This document shows, one piece after another, positions 45,373-57,145 of a DNA stretch of 64,000 nucleotides (its first letter is position 1; each line of letters begins with the position of its first letter). The position numbers and the translations under genes were made by a program. The notes beneath the pieces were generated by a model. The model saw only the letters and a program-made list of their open reading frames with translations. It was not told the DNA's origin and made no database searches. Source of the DNA: Nyssa sinensis (lineage: Eukaryota; Streptophyta; Magnoliopsida; Cornales; Nyssaceae); NCBI GenBank assembly GCA_008638375.1, contig CM018052.1:22135571-22199570 (forward strand). Reading direction: 5' to 3'.

Positions 45373-48327
45373 TGTCACGACCCGAAACCCACCCTATGCG
45401 GATTTTCGGATCGCGACTGCCACCCTCAGGCCCGGAGACCTTAGGGTGAAGGCTCGCATAAGCAGCGGTATTGAATAAATATACGACATGTGTTTTGCGA
45501 AAGTGTGAAAAACTTTTTCTTTTCTTTTCTTATTTTTAAATTATGCACATCCGTCCGATGCTGCCACTCTTTACATAGCATACATGATTTAACATTCAGA
45601 GTATAACTAAAAACTTAAAGACTTATAAACAATACATGTTTAGTTGCCCCGTGGGGCTTATACATAACAGGGTACCACCTTACTAATACAAGATTTCATA
45701 CTTAATGTTCGTAATGCTAGACAAAATTACTTGAACATAACTTCCAAAAACGGCAGATTCTTCATCATCGTCTTCTAATCCAAACTGTTCTTAATCACCT
45801 GAAAGGGGGATCTGAACAAAGTCCGGGTAAGCTAATCTAAGCTTGTGAGCAATTCCAGTATTTTTTATGGGGTTTCAATTAGTAGTGGTTTTTTTTTTTT
45901 TAGCACATAAGAGTTTGTAAAACATTCACTGCCAATTGCTCGTATACTTGAACATAGAACATATGCATTTCTTAAAACAGATAACTTTGAAACATTTAAA
46001 GTATTCAAGCTATACTTATACTTATGAATTTCAAAACATATAACATAACATGTATCTCTTAAATAGAGTATATAAAACTCAAAACATATGCATATTGAAA
46101 ATGAGGGTAAAACCTGCTTCCATTTTCAAAATCATTTGTTGTCTTATCACTTTCATTAGTGGAATCCATTTCAAACCGGACTCCCATATTACTTATAAAT
46201 GGAGATATCTCATGCCTGGGGGATTAGATCCTACTACCTAGCATTTTACAAGGCAATTGAGTTCCGTGCAACCCAAAATCCTGCTTATTTTACAGGGCAA
46301 CTAAAAACTCAGAATCCTGTCTAAGTGCTTATGCACCATTCATCTTGCATTTAAAATACATTTAACATATGAGTATGTCAAATAGATATTTCTCATGAGC
46401 ACTTTAAAACATAACATTTATAACTTTCGTGATAAACATCCATATACTTGAAATAGGCAAACTCAAAATATTTAACAAGATTTGTATTTTAACTTAGACA
46501 TGCTGAAAACACATTTTTAAGAAAACTGTAAAGAAAACATTTATTGAGCATGTCACAATAGGGTTTATAAGAACAGAAATAATTTAAAACAGAAACCATG
46601 TAATATACTGAATTTGGAATTCAAATACTTCGTATCTTTTGAACTTAAAACCTTTTCAAATCCATGGAGTTAAATCTCCACTTCAAACACAGGGTTACTC
46701 ACCTTGGTCCTTGAGGGTTAGTGCTAATAATGCGCTTTCCCACTTTCCTTGTAGTTCCTAAGAACAATTCATAAACATCTCATCAACTTCACATTCATTG
46801 TAATATCATCTCGATATTCCTTAACTTATGCTTAAATCGTATTAGATCCTAAAACGATTTCATAATTTCATATGTACTTAACTTAACTCGTACTCTTAAC
46901 CTATGACAAAATTAATGTGTTAGGAATTGAATTTATTTCAATTTATACTCTTCTGGTAGCTATATTAACTTTAATTTATGTTTATTTACTTCACATATTT
47001 ACGTGTCGTGTCTTTTCATAATTTATTTCCTCGTATATGCCTTAGATTAGTACTTTTGCATTACTTTAATTTATAGTCATCTGACAGATGTTATTCAACA
47101 AATTTTATGTCTCTTTATTTTTGACATCTCTTTTGGTCAAATAGACTCTATCATTGAGTCCGGAGCGTCGAAGAAAGTCGGTTTAGGCTTTCCTAGAATT
47201 TAATTCGGACTTTTGTATGAAAAGGGGCAAAATGGCCATTCACCATTTTACGTGTCATATTTTTTCGTACCTCGTTTCATAATTTGGACCTCACCATTGG
47301 ACTTAAAAGGTCCGAGATAATAAGAATACACTAATAGCTTGTTAATTTTGAACAAGGGGAATTTTGGTCATTTATCCCTTCACGTGTCTTTATTTTTCAG
47401 GGCCCCGTCTCGCAAAACAGACCCTACCGTTAGTCTCATAATATCCAGAATAGTAAGGATACACTATTCATATGTTTAATTTGGACTTCATTTGCTTCCT
47501 ATATGACCCAGGGGCAAAATAGTAATTTTACTTTATTTATTAAATAATTAAATTAATTATTTAATTATTTAATCATTTTTTCAGGGCTTAATTGCATAAA
47601 ATTCTCATCAGTTGGGCCACTGTATAATTTTCCTGAAGTTCAGGGGTCAATTCGTAAATAAGGGAAGTTTGGGTTTATTTAGTTTTAAATAAATCGAAAA
47701 ACCAATGGGTTCAGTTTAACCATAAGTGAACCGGTCCGGTCTGGTTGTAAACCAACCAGTCCAGTGGGTTTTGTGCGTGTTGCTGACGTCATGATGACAT
47801 CATGATAACGTCAGCCCCCTCGTTTTAAAGGATTTAAAACATTATGAAACGCTGTCGTTCCATTTATTCGGTGGCAAGCCTAGAGGCTGCCACGTGTCCG
47901 AGCCAACTCGGTTATTTTGAAACGAGTCAACTCATCATCGTCTTCCCCACGTCGACCCCTACTGTAACCCTAATCCCGTTTTCCATTTCTTCAATTTCGT
48001 GCCTTCCCATTCAACCAATCCCCATTGTTTTAATTCCAAAACGTTCCTAAGGTATAACTGACTGATTTGGCATTAAATTGGGAGTTCAAAATAAACTCTT
48101 TGTTTCGGTTTCAACCTTGATAATTCAAACTGTGGGTTTACCCTTTAGGTTTCATCCTTTATGATCCATTTTTCATGTAGTTTTAGTTTTCATTCATGAA
48201 TATCATTTTAACATCGAGTTTAAAGCTTTGGGTTTCAAACCCGTAGCCTGTAACTCAATTTTTGGAGGACTTTTCTTGAGCTTTTTGATCGCAGCTCTAT
48301 GTTTTTAGAACACCCTTAGGGTCTTCT

Positions 48328-51300
48328 TGTCACATCCCCCAGACCCACCCTGTGCGGATTTGGGGTACGTGGCAAAGGCCAGTTAGGCACCCATCGGGTT
48401 TTATCAGTTTTTTTTTTTTTTTGAAAACAAAACCCCGACGGTAATCCTAACCAAAGGCCATTCCGATCTAAATCCCAAGCATAATGCATTCAACATGTAT
48501 AATTTAAGCAGCGGAATTTTCACAAGAGAATGCATACATATATACTTGGCAGAGCATTCAGGATACATCATAGTCAGTCCTATCTTAATCAAGCTTACAA
48601 AACAGTTTCACTACAAAATATCATAATCTGTTCAGTTACACAAAAGTACAAAAATGGTATAGATTCACAAAAATGTGTTATCATTTTATCTGGGGGTCTC
48701 CAACATTTTCCCCCTAAGTTCTGGACCTGCTAAACCTGTCCATCTGAGGGTTCCCCTGAAATTATTAAAATAATGGAATGAGCTTTAAAAAGCCCAGTGA
48801 GTAACACAAATATCCAGGCAAGAGTTTCGAATTCAATCTTTGCTTAAATCACATGGTAATTAAATCAGTTTGGAATTAATAGTTCAATAAATCCAAGTCA
48901 AATTCAATAGATCAAAACAGATAAACGGTTCAGAGTGCTAGCATATCAATCAGAAGTATAGTTAATCATTTGAGAAACTAAAAACCATGTCATCGGTGAT
49001 AAAAGCATGCATTTAAAATAATTGCATTTAAAACATATAGTATTCGAAACAATTTAGCAGATCGAGGAGCAGTAACTTAACAGTGTCAGAAGTTACTCAC
49101 CTTCAATATTCGAGTTTGAAGCTATGAACGGAGCCTTCCTCTTTTCTCCTTAAGCCTAAAACAATTTATAGAGATTTATCAACTCATGACCTTAGACTGA
49201 GTAAGTCTACCCTATGATGGGTTTCATGGAACTAACTTATAGTGGCTAGTTCTTAGGTCTTACCTCTTAAGCATTTGGCTTAGGGTTTCAGTGTCTTCAC
49301 ACATTTATCGGTTCTGATTTTCATATTATGGACCTAACCATTGAGTTCAGAAGGTCGAAGAAAGTCAATTTAGACTCTCTCGGCTTTTAAATCTGGGTTC
49401 GGGTATATCAGGGGTATTTTGGTCATTTTTGCCGTCACATAATTTCTGTCTCGGATTCGTCATCTAATCATGTATACAGTCTCACAAGTGTCAGGTCTAT
49501 CACTAGTATTAATTCCGTTTTAATCGGACTTCATTTAGGCCTTGTACAGTGTCAGGGGTATTATGGTAATTTCATATGTTGTATTTTTCGGTACTTTATT
49601 TGCAGTCACGGACCTCACCATTGAGTCCGGAATGTCCAACATAGTTAAAATGGACTATCTTTCAGTGAAATTTGGCCCTATGTGTCATTAGGGGCAGTAC
49701 AGTCATTTACCCTTTACATGTCTGTATTTTTCGGGACTTGGTTTCACAAATCGGACTCCACCATTGAGTCCGGAATGCCCGAAATAGTAAGATTACACTA
49801 TTCAATCATTAAATTCAGACTTGGTTTGACTCGTTTAGGGTCCAGGGGCAATATAGTAATTATCCCCTTTTAATAAAATAATTAAATAATTATTTTATTA
49901 TTTTTATTAATTTTTCAGGGGTATAATTGCATAAGATTTTCAAAATCTGGGCCTTAGTATAATTCTGTCAAACAGTGGGGGTCAGTTTGCAAATTTTTAA
50001 AAGTTCAAAACTGAACCAAAGGGTTCAGTCTCTTTACAACTGAACTGGTCCGGTTCAGTCCGGTTCTGACCGGTTCTGTTACATTGCTGACGTCACGATG
50101 ACGTCAGCCCTAAATAATTTAAAAACTAGTTTACCCAAAACGACGCAGTTTCATTAATGTGGTGGCAGTCCGGTTGTTTGACACATGTCCGAGTTGGCTC
50201 GGCCCAACCCATCTCGACTCGATCGACTCGGTCGACTCGGCCGAGTCAACTCCGTCTTCTCCACAAACTGACTCGGTGTTGCCCTATTTTCTGCAGATTT
50301 TTAGCTTCTATTTCGTGAGTTTTAGGGTACGGTTTCTTGCTGTTTTCGGGTGGTATCGACTCCTGAGGGTCACACCAACACTTTGGCATCGGTTTTGGGC
50401 ATCGAATCAACCTAACAAGTTCTGTTTTCAAGAGGATAACCATGACCTGCAACTCGATCTAGCATCCTCATTTCTCAACCATTTTGTGTGTGGTTTGAAG
50501 CTACGTGACCTACAAACCCTAAGGATCAAGACCCTATTTATATATTTCAGTTTAGTCTCGAGTTTTAACGGATTGGATTTTAAACCCGTAGGTTCATTTC
50601 CAATTTCGTGGGGCTACAGTGAGTCTCGAGGTCGCGTAGGTACATATTTGAGATCCTCTTGGGGTCTATTTCAGGTCTTAACCTTCAAAACTTTGAACTG
50701 TTATGGTCGATTCAGACCTGGGTTTTCCAAGGTTCATCAATGGAGGTTGGTCTCGGGTTTCATGGTCTTTGACCTATCCGAGACCTCTAAGCCATGCTAT
50801 ACACTCAAAATAGTTCCTAGAGTCAATAATGAGGCATGCATGTAGTCTATACCCGTAGCAACTCATCAAAATAATTCAAAATTTAAAATGAAAGGGTGAG
50901 GTAAGTTTGGAGTTTACCTTCAACAGAGACTCTCTTCTCCAATGACTTGACTCAGGATTCCTCACAGTGTCCTCAAGTTCCTCAGGTCATGCATGCAATC
51001 CTCAAGCCTTTACTTCAATTGCCAATTTCCTCTCTCACTTGCATGCACAATCTCCCTTCTCTCTCTCTCTCTCCACACTTCACCCTCACTCTCTCTCAAT
51101 CCCTCACGTATGACTCAGTTTTAGAATTTCAGAATTCTCTAAGGAGAGAATCTGATGCAAGTTATGTATATATATATGTACATATAGGGCTATACACATA
51201 TGAGTGTATCTCTACCCTTAGTGGCTTTGTGACTGCTGACTTGATGGAGGTGATGGAGGGCTATGATGAAGGGAATGCATGCAAGGCCATTGGCCAATTT

Positions 51301-51758
51301 GGGTGGTGGCTTGAGCAGATTATAGGTTATATACATATATTGCTGTATTTATGCACAAAGTAACCAACAGCCTAGTTGGTAACTTTTTGAGACAAAGTTG
51401 CTTACCTTGGTAGGTCAAGGGTTCAATTCCCCTTGGCCTCCCAAGTGACCATTTTCTCTTATTTTCTGGTTAAGACCCTGTTTGGTTGTCGCTAAATTCC
51501 AGTTTCACTGTTTTGGCCTTAACTCCCAATCTGTAACTCCTTTTTCAGTGCAGTTTCTTTCTGTCACTTCCTACTCAGAATATCTTCCATTGACCAAGGT
51601 CCAATGTCAGTTTTTATTTTCTCGAGTTTCCCATAATTAGCTAATTCGAGTTTTATCACTATTAAAAATAGGCATTAAATTAGCTAAACCTGACATTTCA
51701 TTCCCAAAACAGTTTTCTCATATACAAAACATGCCAGTTACGAAATTGGGGTATTACA
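48328..51758 (-). mobile_element. Solo-LTR-like element D2 (3.43 kb) nested in D1
   Basis: On the + strand it starts TGTCACATCCCCCAGACCCA and ends GGGGTATTACA; perfect duplication CTTCT at 48323-48327 and 51759-51763. It has modules near 49330, 49610 and 49752, and TGACGTCA at 50088-50095 and 50099-50106. A 228-codon + strand frame (50159-50845) lies inside but has no recognisable domain and is antisense to the element. A tRNA-like box A/B pair sits near its right end (51365-51435). Confidence 0.88.
51365..51435 (+). other. tRNA-like box A/box B sequence in D2
   Basis: CAGCCTAGTTGGT (51368-51380) resembles pol III box A, and GGTTCAATTCC (51420-51430) resembles box B. Spacing of about 40 bp between them is close to that in tRNA genes. 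The flanks do not form a convincing acceptor stem, so it is probably a tRNA-derived fragment, not a functional tRNA. Confidence 0.3.
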
Positions 51759-52124
51759 CTTCTTGTGGTGTCATTACACCAAATGGAGTTTGGTTCCATC
51801 CAATACAGACCTGCTGTAAGCATGGTCTTTAATGGCGGTTTCTGTTGGGTCACTAAGTTTTTGGTCATTTCAAAGCCAAATTTCATGCTTAACAATCTTG
51901 TTAACATATATATAGCATCCTATAATCGTATACAACCCAACAACAGTTCCTAATAATGCAAAATTCTAGAGAGAGAAACATTAAAACTTTGAATATCTCT
52001 TACCTTTTTGCTACAGTTTTGATCCTTCTCAATCTCTGATTCTTCTTGAGCTTTTTATTTCTCCTTTCTTTGAATGATAGCAAGCATGCAATGCATGACT
52101 TGCTTTTATAGGTCATCCAACCGA

Positions 52125-52130
<6 letters not shown>

Positions 52131-52172
<42 letters not shown>
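52131..52172. repeat. (CT)n microsatellite
   Basis: A nearly pure CT run inside D1. Its counterpart in element A is the (GA)n run, i.e. the same polarity relative to the element, suggesting an ancestral microsatellite of the family. Confidence 0.92.
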
Positions 52173-52175
<3 letters not shown>

Positions 52176-52396
52176 ATGTTTGCAACCTCTATCCTTGACT
52201 TCCTCTCTTATAAATTTCTCTGCTTCTTTATTCAATTCTTGCTCTTCCCAATTTCTACTTTACATTTTCTTTTTGTAAGATATTTATATATGATATATAT
52301 ATATATATATACACATATATATATTACAACACACACTAACATGTGGAGACACACACATATTGCTGACACACACACACACTACTGTTCACAGTTTAA

Positions 52397-52398
<2 letters not shown>

Positions 52399-52450
<52 letters not shown>
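52399..52450. repeat. (AT)n microsatellite
   Basis: About 25 AT dinucleotides in the D1 3' part, with more AT and AC/TG runs around it (52285-52540). Confidence 0.95.
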
Positions 52451-52453
<3 letters not shown>

Positions 52454-52715
52454 CTTGTGTAAATGTATATATAGATATACATATACATATTTATATACAC
52501 TTGATAACATGCACACACAATACACCATAAATGTGTGTATATGTGTGTTTATTTGAATTTAATTTTAATAATTAAATATATTCTCACATTTTAAATTAAT
52601 TAATTATTTAATTAATTAATTTTTCTCTTAAGTGTAAAAACATTTACACAATTTTTCATTACCTCGTAATGCGTGCCGTATGACCCAATATCCCAGGTGG
52701 GGATATTACAACGCA

Positions 52716-53130
52716 CCTTATACTTGTCAATTGATCCATCTGCCTTGCGTTTTATCTTCAAGACCCACTTGTTTCCAATGGCCTTGCGCCCAATAAGAAT
52801 ATCAACTAAATCCCAAACACGATTCTTATCTATAGAACTCATCTCTTCCTCCATAGCAATCATTCATTCATTACAAGCATCTGAAGAGAGCGATTAACTA
52901 AAAGAAGCTGGCTCATCTAAATCTAGTGAAATAGCCATAAGTGTATCCCCCTCAATCTCAAAATGATGACGAGGGATAACTCCACGCTTACTCTTACGAA
53001 CTTGACTCTCTTGAGAATCTAACTCAAAACTCCCACTAGATTGAAGATTACTCATATATATCCTTATTGGCGATTTCAAGATGAGAAACCAATTCCCCAC
53101 CATCACCGAAAGGAGCCAGGTTATCTTCAA
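52716..53130 (-). pseudogene. Copia-3 reverse transcriptase, N-terminal part
   Basis: On the - strand: MIAMEEEMSSIDKNRVWDLV, AIGNKWVLKIKRKADGSIDK and YKVR, the start of copia RT, ending at the D1 insertion. The acidic linker from integrase precedes it (SFELDSQESQVRKSKRG, RHHFEIEGDTLMAISLD). A stop near 52894 interrupts it. Confidence 0.88.
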
Positions 53131-54000
53131 AATCTATTATTTCATAGATTTTAAGGTTCGTTTTGGCTTCACCAATGCTTGAAAAATCATTCTAAATGAA
53201 ATCCACATCGCATGACTCAAACGTAGTCATTCCTTTATCAGGTTGCTTACCAAGCATCACATAGCTTTTTGAACTTTCAGAGTAATGAACAAAAATATTC
53301 TTGTTAGCTGCCGACCCCTATGGTCGTAAATGCCCCAAATCTGGCTTTCGCCCATGCCAAAGCTCATAAGGGGTTTTCGGAACTGACTTGGAAGGCACAC
53401 GATTAAGAATATAGGTAGCAGTCAATAAAGCATCCCCCCATAAGCTGATTGGGAGGTTAGCTTACGCCATCATTAATCTAACCATGTCTAATAATGTATG
53501 ATTTCGTCGCTCAGCAACACCATTTTGTTGCGGCGTTCCAGAAATCATCAATTGCCTGTGTATCCCCTTTTCCTCACATAGTTCCTTGAACTGATCTGAT
53601 AGATACTCGCGTCCACGGTCAGTGCAAAAGGCCTTAAGTCTCCGCTCGATTTGATTCTCAACCTCAGCTAAAAAGCGTCTAAAGCAATCCAATGCTTCAT
53701 ATTGGTAAGAAATCAAATAAACATAACCATATCGCGTAAAGTTATTTATAGAAGTAAGGAAATAAGAGACGTCATTGCATGCCTTTACATTTATTGGTTC
53801 ACAAATGTCTGAATGGACTAATTCTAAAGATAAGTAGCCCTAATAGCCTTTCCAAAAGGCTTTCGACAACTCTTTCCAGCCAAACAAGGCTCATATGTAG
53901 GTAAGCTTACTTTAGCGAGAGACCCCAATAGGCTTTCTCTAGCCAAACTAGTCATCCTTCTTGTCCAATATGGCCAAGTCTAGCATGCCATTTAATAGAA
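53131..54000 (-). pseudogene. Copia-3 integrase
   Basis: On the - strand: FCTDRGREYLSDQFKELCEE (second catalytic Asp) and GTPQQNGVAERRNHTLLDMV (Glu) in an 84-codon open stretch at 53716-53462. Upstream are decayed pieces of the first Asp region (53800-53750) and GAG-pre-integrase RLGHIGQEG at about 53960. Downstream are [18 protein letters not shown] and [17 protein letters not shown] sequence (53440-53330). Confidence 0.9.
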
Positions 54001-54606
54001 TCATCTATATAATCATCAGATGCCAAACATTTAGATGAAGAATTATAATCTAATACATCCAATTGATAAAGATTATTTGAAAAAAAACCATGTCCAAAAA
54101 TATCACTATCTAAAAACATAACGAATTGTCTACTATCAATGTTGAAAGAAAATCCAAGTTCAACCAGTGTTGAAATAGAAACTAGATTAAATTGGACACT
54201 AGGTGCATAAAGCACATCATGAAGAATCAGTGTACGCCCTGAGCGCAATATGAGCTGATAAGCACCAACTCCAAGAACTTCTGCACTTGCACTGTTTCCC
54301 ATAAAAAATGCTTTAGCTACCTACTAGTATTCGATGGTACTCCATAAAACCTACCCTTTCCCGCGCAACATGTTTGGTTGCTCTTGTATCCAATATCCAT
54401 AAAGGAGATGAATAAGCAACTAATATATTTGAACAAACAAGTGAAAAAGAAGAGTACTGGTTAGTGGATACCTTCTTTGGCTCAGTGCAATCACGAGTAA
54501 AGTGTCTCAACTTCTCACAGTTATAGCACTTCACTTTGGCTAAGTTTCTCTTGTCGCCACGCTTGCCTCCTTGGCACTTGGCTACCCTGCTTGCCTTTAG
54601 AGCCAA
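54001..54606 (-). pseudogene. Copia-3 protease and gag knuckle
   Basis: On the - strand: knuckle CYNCEKLRHFTRDC (CX2CX4HX4C) at about 54530-54490, then the protease PLWILDTRATKHVARE with Asp-Thr-Arg where Asp-Ser/Thr-Gly is expected. After a TAG near 54313 comes GNSASAEVLGVGAYQLILRS, the usual post-protease block, and DVLYAPSVQFNLVSISTLVE. The same Gly-to-Arg change at the active-site triplet is seen in Copia-2. Confidence 0.88.
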
Positions 54607-55330
54607 GTTATTTGCTCCGCCCTACTTTTTCTTACCTCCTCGTCTCCTTTGATTAGGTCCACAGGCCTTATCATGGCCACCTTGGGCGACAAGGACAGTA
54701 AAGCGATTCGCCTCTTGGCGCTCCGCCTTTAACTCCAAATGATGCGAAATATCAACAAAATTTTTGATATTCTTTTTATGGGTTAGAATTTGCTTCATTT
54801 GGTTCCTTGTTTCCGGCAAAGAGCGAATAACTGCTAGGATCTGTTACTCATGAGTAAGATAATTTCCAACAGCCTTAAGATCACGGATCATGGCTGACAT
54901 CACCCTTAAGTGTTCAACCATAGTGTGCATGGAATCCATCTTGTATCCTTCAAATTTGAAGGTCAAGGCACGTAGCCTTGTGGCAGTAGTTCCTCCAAAA
55001 GCAATTTTCAGCCTATTCCACATATCATAGGCTGTGGGTGAACTTTCAAACTCCCCAATAAGATCATTATGCATGCTGTTTAACATAGTAAAGCATGCGC
55101 ATTGATTTTTCTTTATCCAGTCCTGGTAGACTTTCATGTTCCGATAGTGTTGGGCACTAGTGCCTTCCTCAGGTGGGGTCATGCTAGTAGTCTAGGTCTC
55201 TAGTGCCTCTTTGCTTATTTAGCAGATATTGAATTTTCTTATGCCATATGTCATAGTTGGCACCATCAAGCTTTTCATCCTTTGTGAGGTCAGCAATCAC
55301 ATTCTTGGAGGCCATCTACATTCAATTTGT
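54607..55330 (-). pseudogene. Copia-3 gag
   Basis: On the - strand: W..WIKKNQCACFTMLNSMHND, then FESSPTAYDMWNRLKIAFGG, LRALTFKFEGYKMDSMHTMV and LRVMSAMIRDLKAVGNYLTH; after a stop near 54841, LPETRNQMKQILTHKKNIKN and FVDISHHLELKAERQ. These fit the copia gag (UBN2/gag_pre) domain. The N-terminus (MASKNVIADLTKDEKLDG type, near 55310) is separated by a stop near 55190. Confidence 0.88.
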
Positions 55331-57132
55331 GTAAGGTGACATTTAGCATACATTTTTATATTTTATATTTTTGCTACCAAAAACCCAATTAAAAATATTA
55401 TTCTATATTTACACTACGAGATCGAAAATTTCACTAAGCTCATAATCATCTCATTTATGTAAAATAAAGGTACATTTTTAGCTGATTTCGAGCAAAATAA
55501 ATTTGAATTAAAACAATTTAATTCATCCACACAATAATAATAATTTCTAATATAAAATGGACTCCAATTGAGTCTAATTGGCATTCTAGAACAACATGTT
55601 AAGGATAATTTCTAGATATACGAATATGCTGCGAAAACACATCCCCTTACAAGGCTTCCCAGATATTAATACATCATTTCCCAAAAAAAAGAAATTACAT
55701 AGCTTGAATCAACCTACTACATCAATCTACTAGTAACAATTAAATAAATAGGGATGCTGCGCCAAAAACTCACATATCTCGAAATTATCCTAGTAAATTT
55801 TAAATATCACACAACACGTGTACTAGAATATCAATTTCATTAAGTACATCCAAACACAACATACATAACCATATAATGGGCTTTGTTGGATGACTTTACC
55901 ATGCCTCACCACAATGAGAGTGGGTATTTGGGTCTCACAATTAATGGGAATCAATATTACACGATAATGATGCAATAAATAATTTTTCATATAATAATTA
56001 ATTCATAAATGATCCACACATGACCCTAAAAATATGATCCACTCATAATATAATTGTTCCTAATTTTCAAAGCCTTTCCAAGAATTTTTCACATTTAAAA
56101 TAATTTTTCTAAAATTTTTAACCAATTTTTGGGATAAAAAACTAATTTTTTTTAAAACCCCGAAAATATCAAAAATAGGTAAAACAATTCACCAAAAAAT
56201 AATTTTGACCCCCAACAGTATACTAAATACTGATTGTAATTTTAATCTCAAATATAGCTCTCTGAAATTTTTAAAAACAACATGTAAACAGATTTTTGAC
56301 ATTTTTTCGTAATAAAAATTAATTTAAACTAATTTCCAGAAGTGACAAAATTACAAAACATATATGACGGGGTCACAAATTCAGTGAGTGAGGCCCACTC
56401 TTTGAAGGTGTCAAAAAATAGGCCCCAAAAGATAATACACACGCCCCACCGAGAGTGGGGGTTGCATTCCTCTACAATTCATTTTCTCCAAAAATAAGGT
56501 TTGGTCATGACTTGCTATCAAACTTTGGGACCTTATATCTCATTCATTTTTCGACGAAAAATTATGTTCCATATATCCTTCGAAAGCTCTCACGACAAGG
56601 AACAATTTTATATAAATTTCATGCGTAATAATCAAAGTTTTATAGATCGTATTAAAACCCAAAAATTCATATTAAAGTTGTGTTTTTTTGAAAAATTAGA
56701 ACTTTAAACTCAGATCTCTCGCTGATCCAACGGTGGATCGTCATGAAATTTTAAGGACTACCTTTTGGAGATATTAAGAACATATCCACCATGGTGGATC
56801 ATTCAAAAGGTATTCAAATAATTATCATTCAAATAACAGTCTATTAAAACCCAAAAATTTATATTAAAGTTGTGTTTTCTTGAAAAATTAGAACTTTAAA
56901 CTCAGATCTCACTGATCCAATGGTGGATCGTCATGAAATTTTAATGACCACCTATTGGGGATATTAATAACATATCCACCAGGGCGGATCATTCAAAAGG
57001 TATTTAAATAATCACCGTTCAAATAACAGTCAAGTGGGTAAACCTTTTGATACAAGTTATGCATGATCTAAATAACACTAATGATATATTCATGCATAAT
57101 ATCATCAAATTAGCGAACACAAGTAAAATATA
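55331..57132 (-). other. Copia-3 untranslated leader with a 192-bp tandem duplication
   Basis: AT-rich, no coding frame. Units at 56651-56842 and 56843-57031 are direct repeats (both contain 'attaaaacccaaaaatt', 'gatccaaYggtggatcgtc' and 'atatccaccaYggYggatca'). Each carries short inverted repeats around 'tccaccatggtgga'. It ends at the primer site. Confidence 0.75.
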
Positions 57133-57145
57133 GCTCTGATACCAA
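57133..57145 (-). other. Copia-3 primer-binding site (tRNA-iMet)
   Basis: Read on the - strand this is TTGGTATCAGAGC, matching the 3' end complement of initiator tRNA-Met, directly beside the 5' LTR. Confidence 0.9.

Larger units (their letters stand above)
45373..52710 (-). mobile_element. Solo-LTR-like element D1 (3.90 kb) in Copia-3 RT, split by D2
   Basis: On the + strand it starts TGTCACGACCCGAAACCCAC and ends GGGGATATTACA. Target copies are ATGCG (45368-45372) and ACGCA (52711-52715), differing by two transitions; the intact form would rejoin the copia frame as YKAHIVAKGYT. Own sequence: 45373-48327 plus 51764-52710. Its first 200 bp match element C2. Modules occur near 47151, 47294 and 47427, and TGACGTCA at 47784-47791 followed by two decayed copies. 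CT and AT microsatellites lie at 52131-52172 and about 52400-52450. No gag-pol found. Confidence 0.85.

Noticed and set aside
50159..50845. 228-codon + strand frame in D2
   Set aside because: No recognisable domain, low-complexity start (Ser/Asp repeats from a 'gactcg' repeat), antisense to the LTR-like element, and not open at the corresponding place in C2 or D1.
52074..52556. 160-codon + strand frame in D1
   Set aside because: Consists mainly of CT, AT and AC microsatellites read as Ser-Leu and Ile-Tyr repeats.
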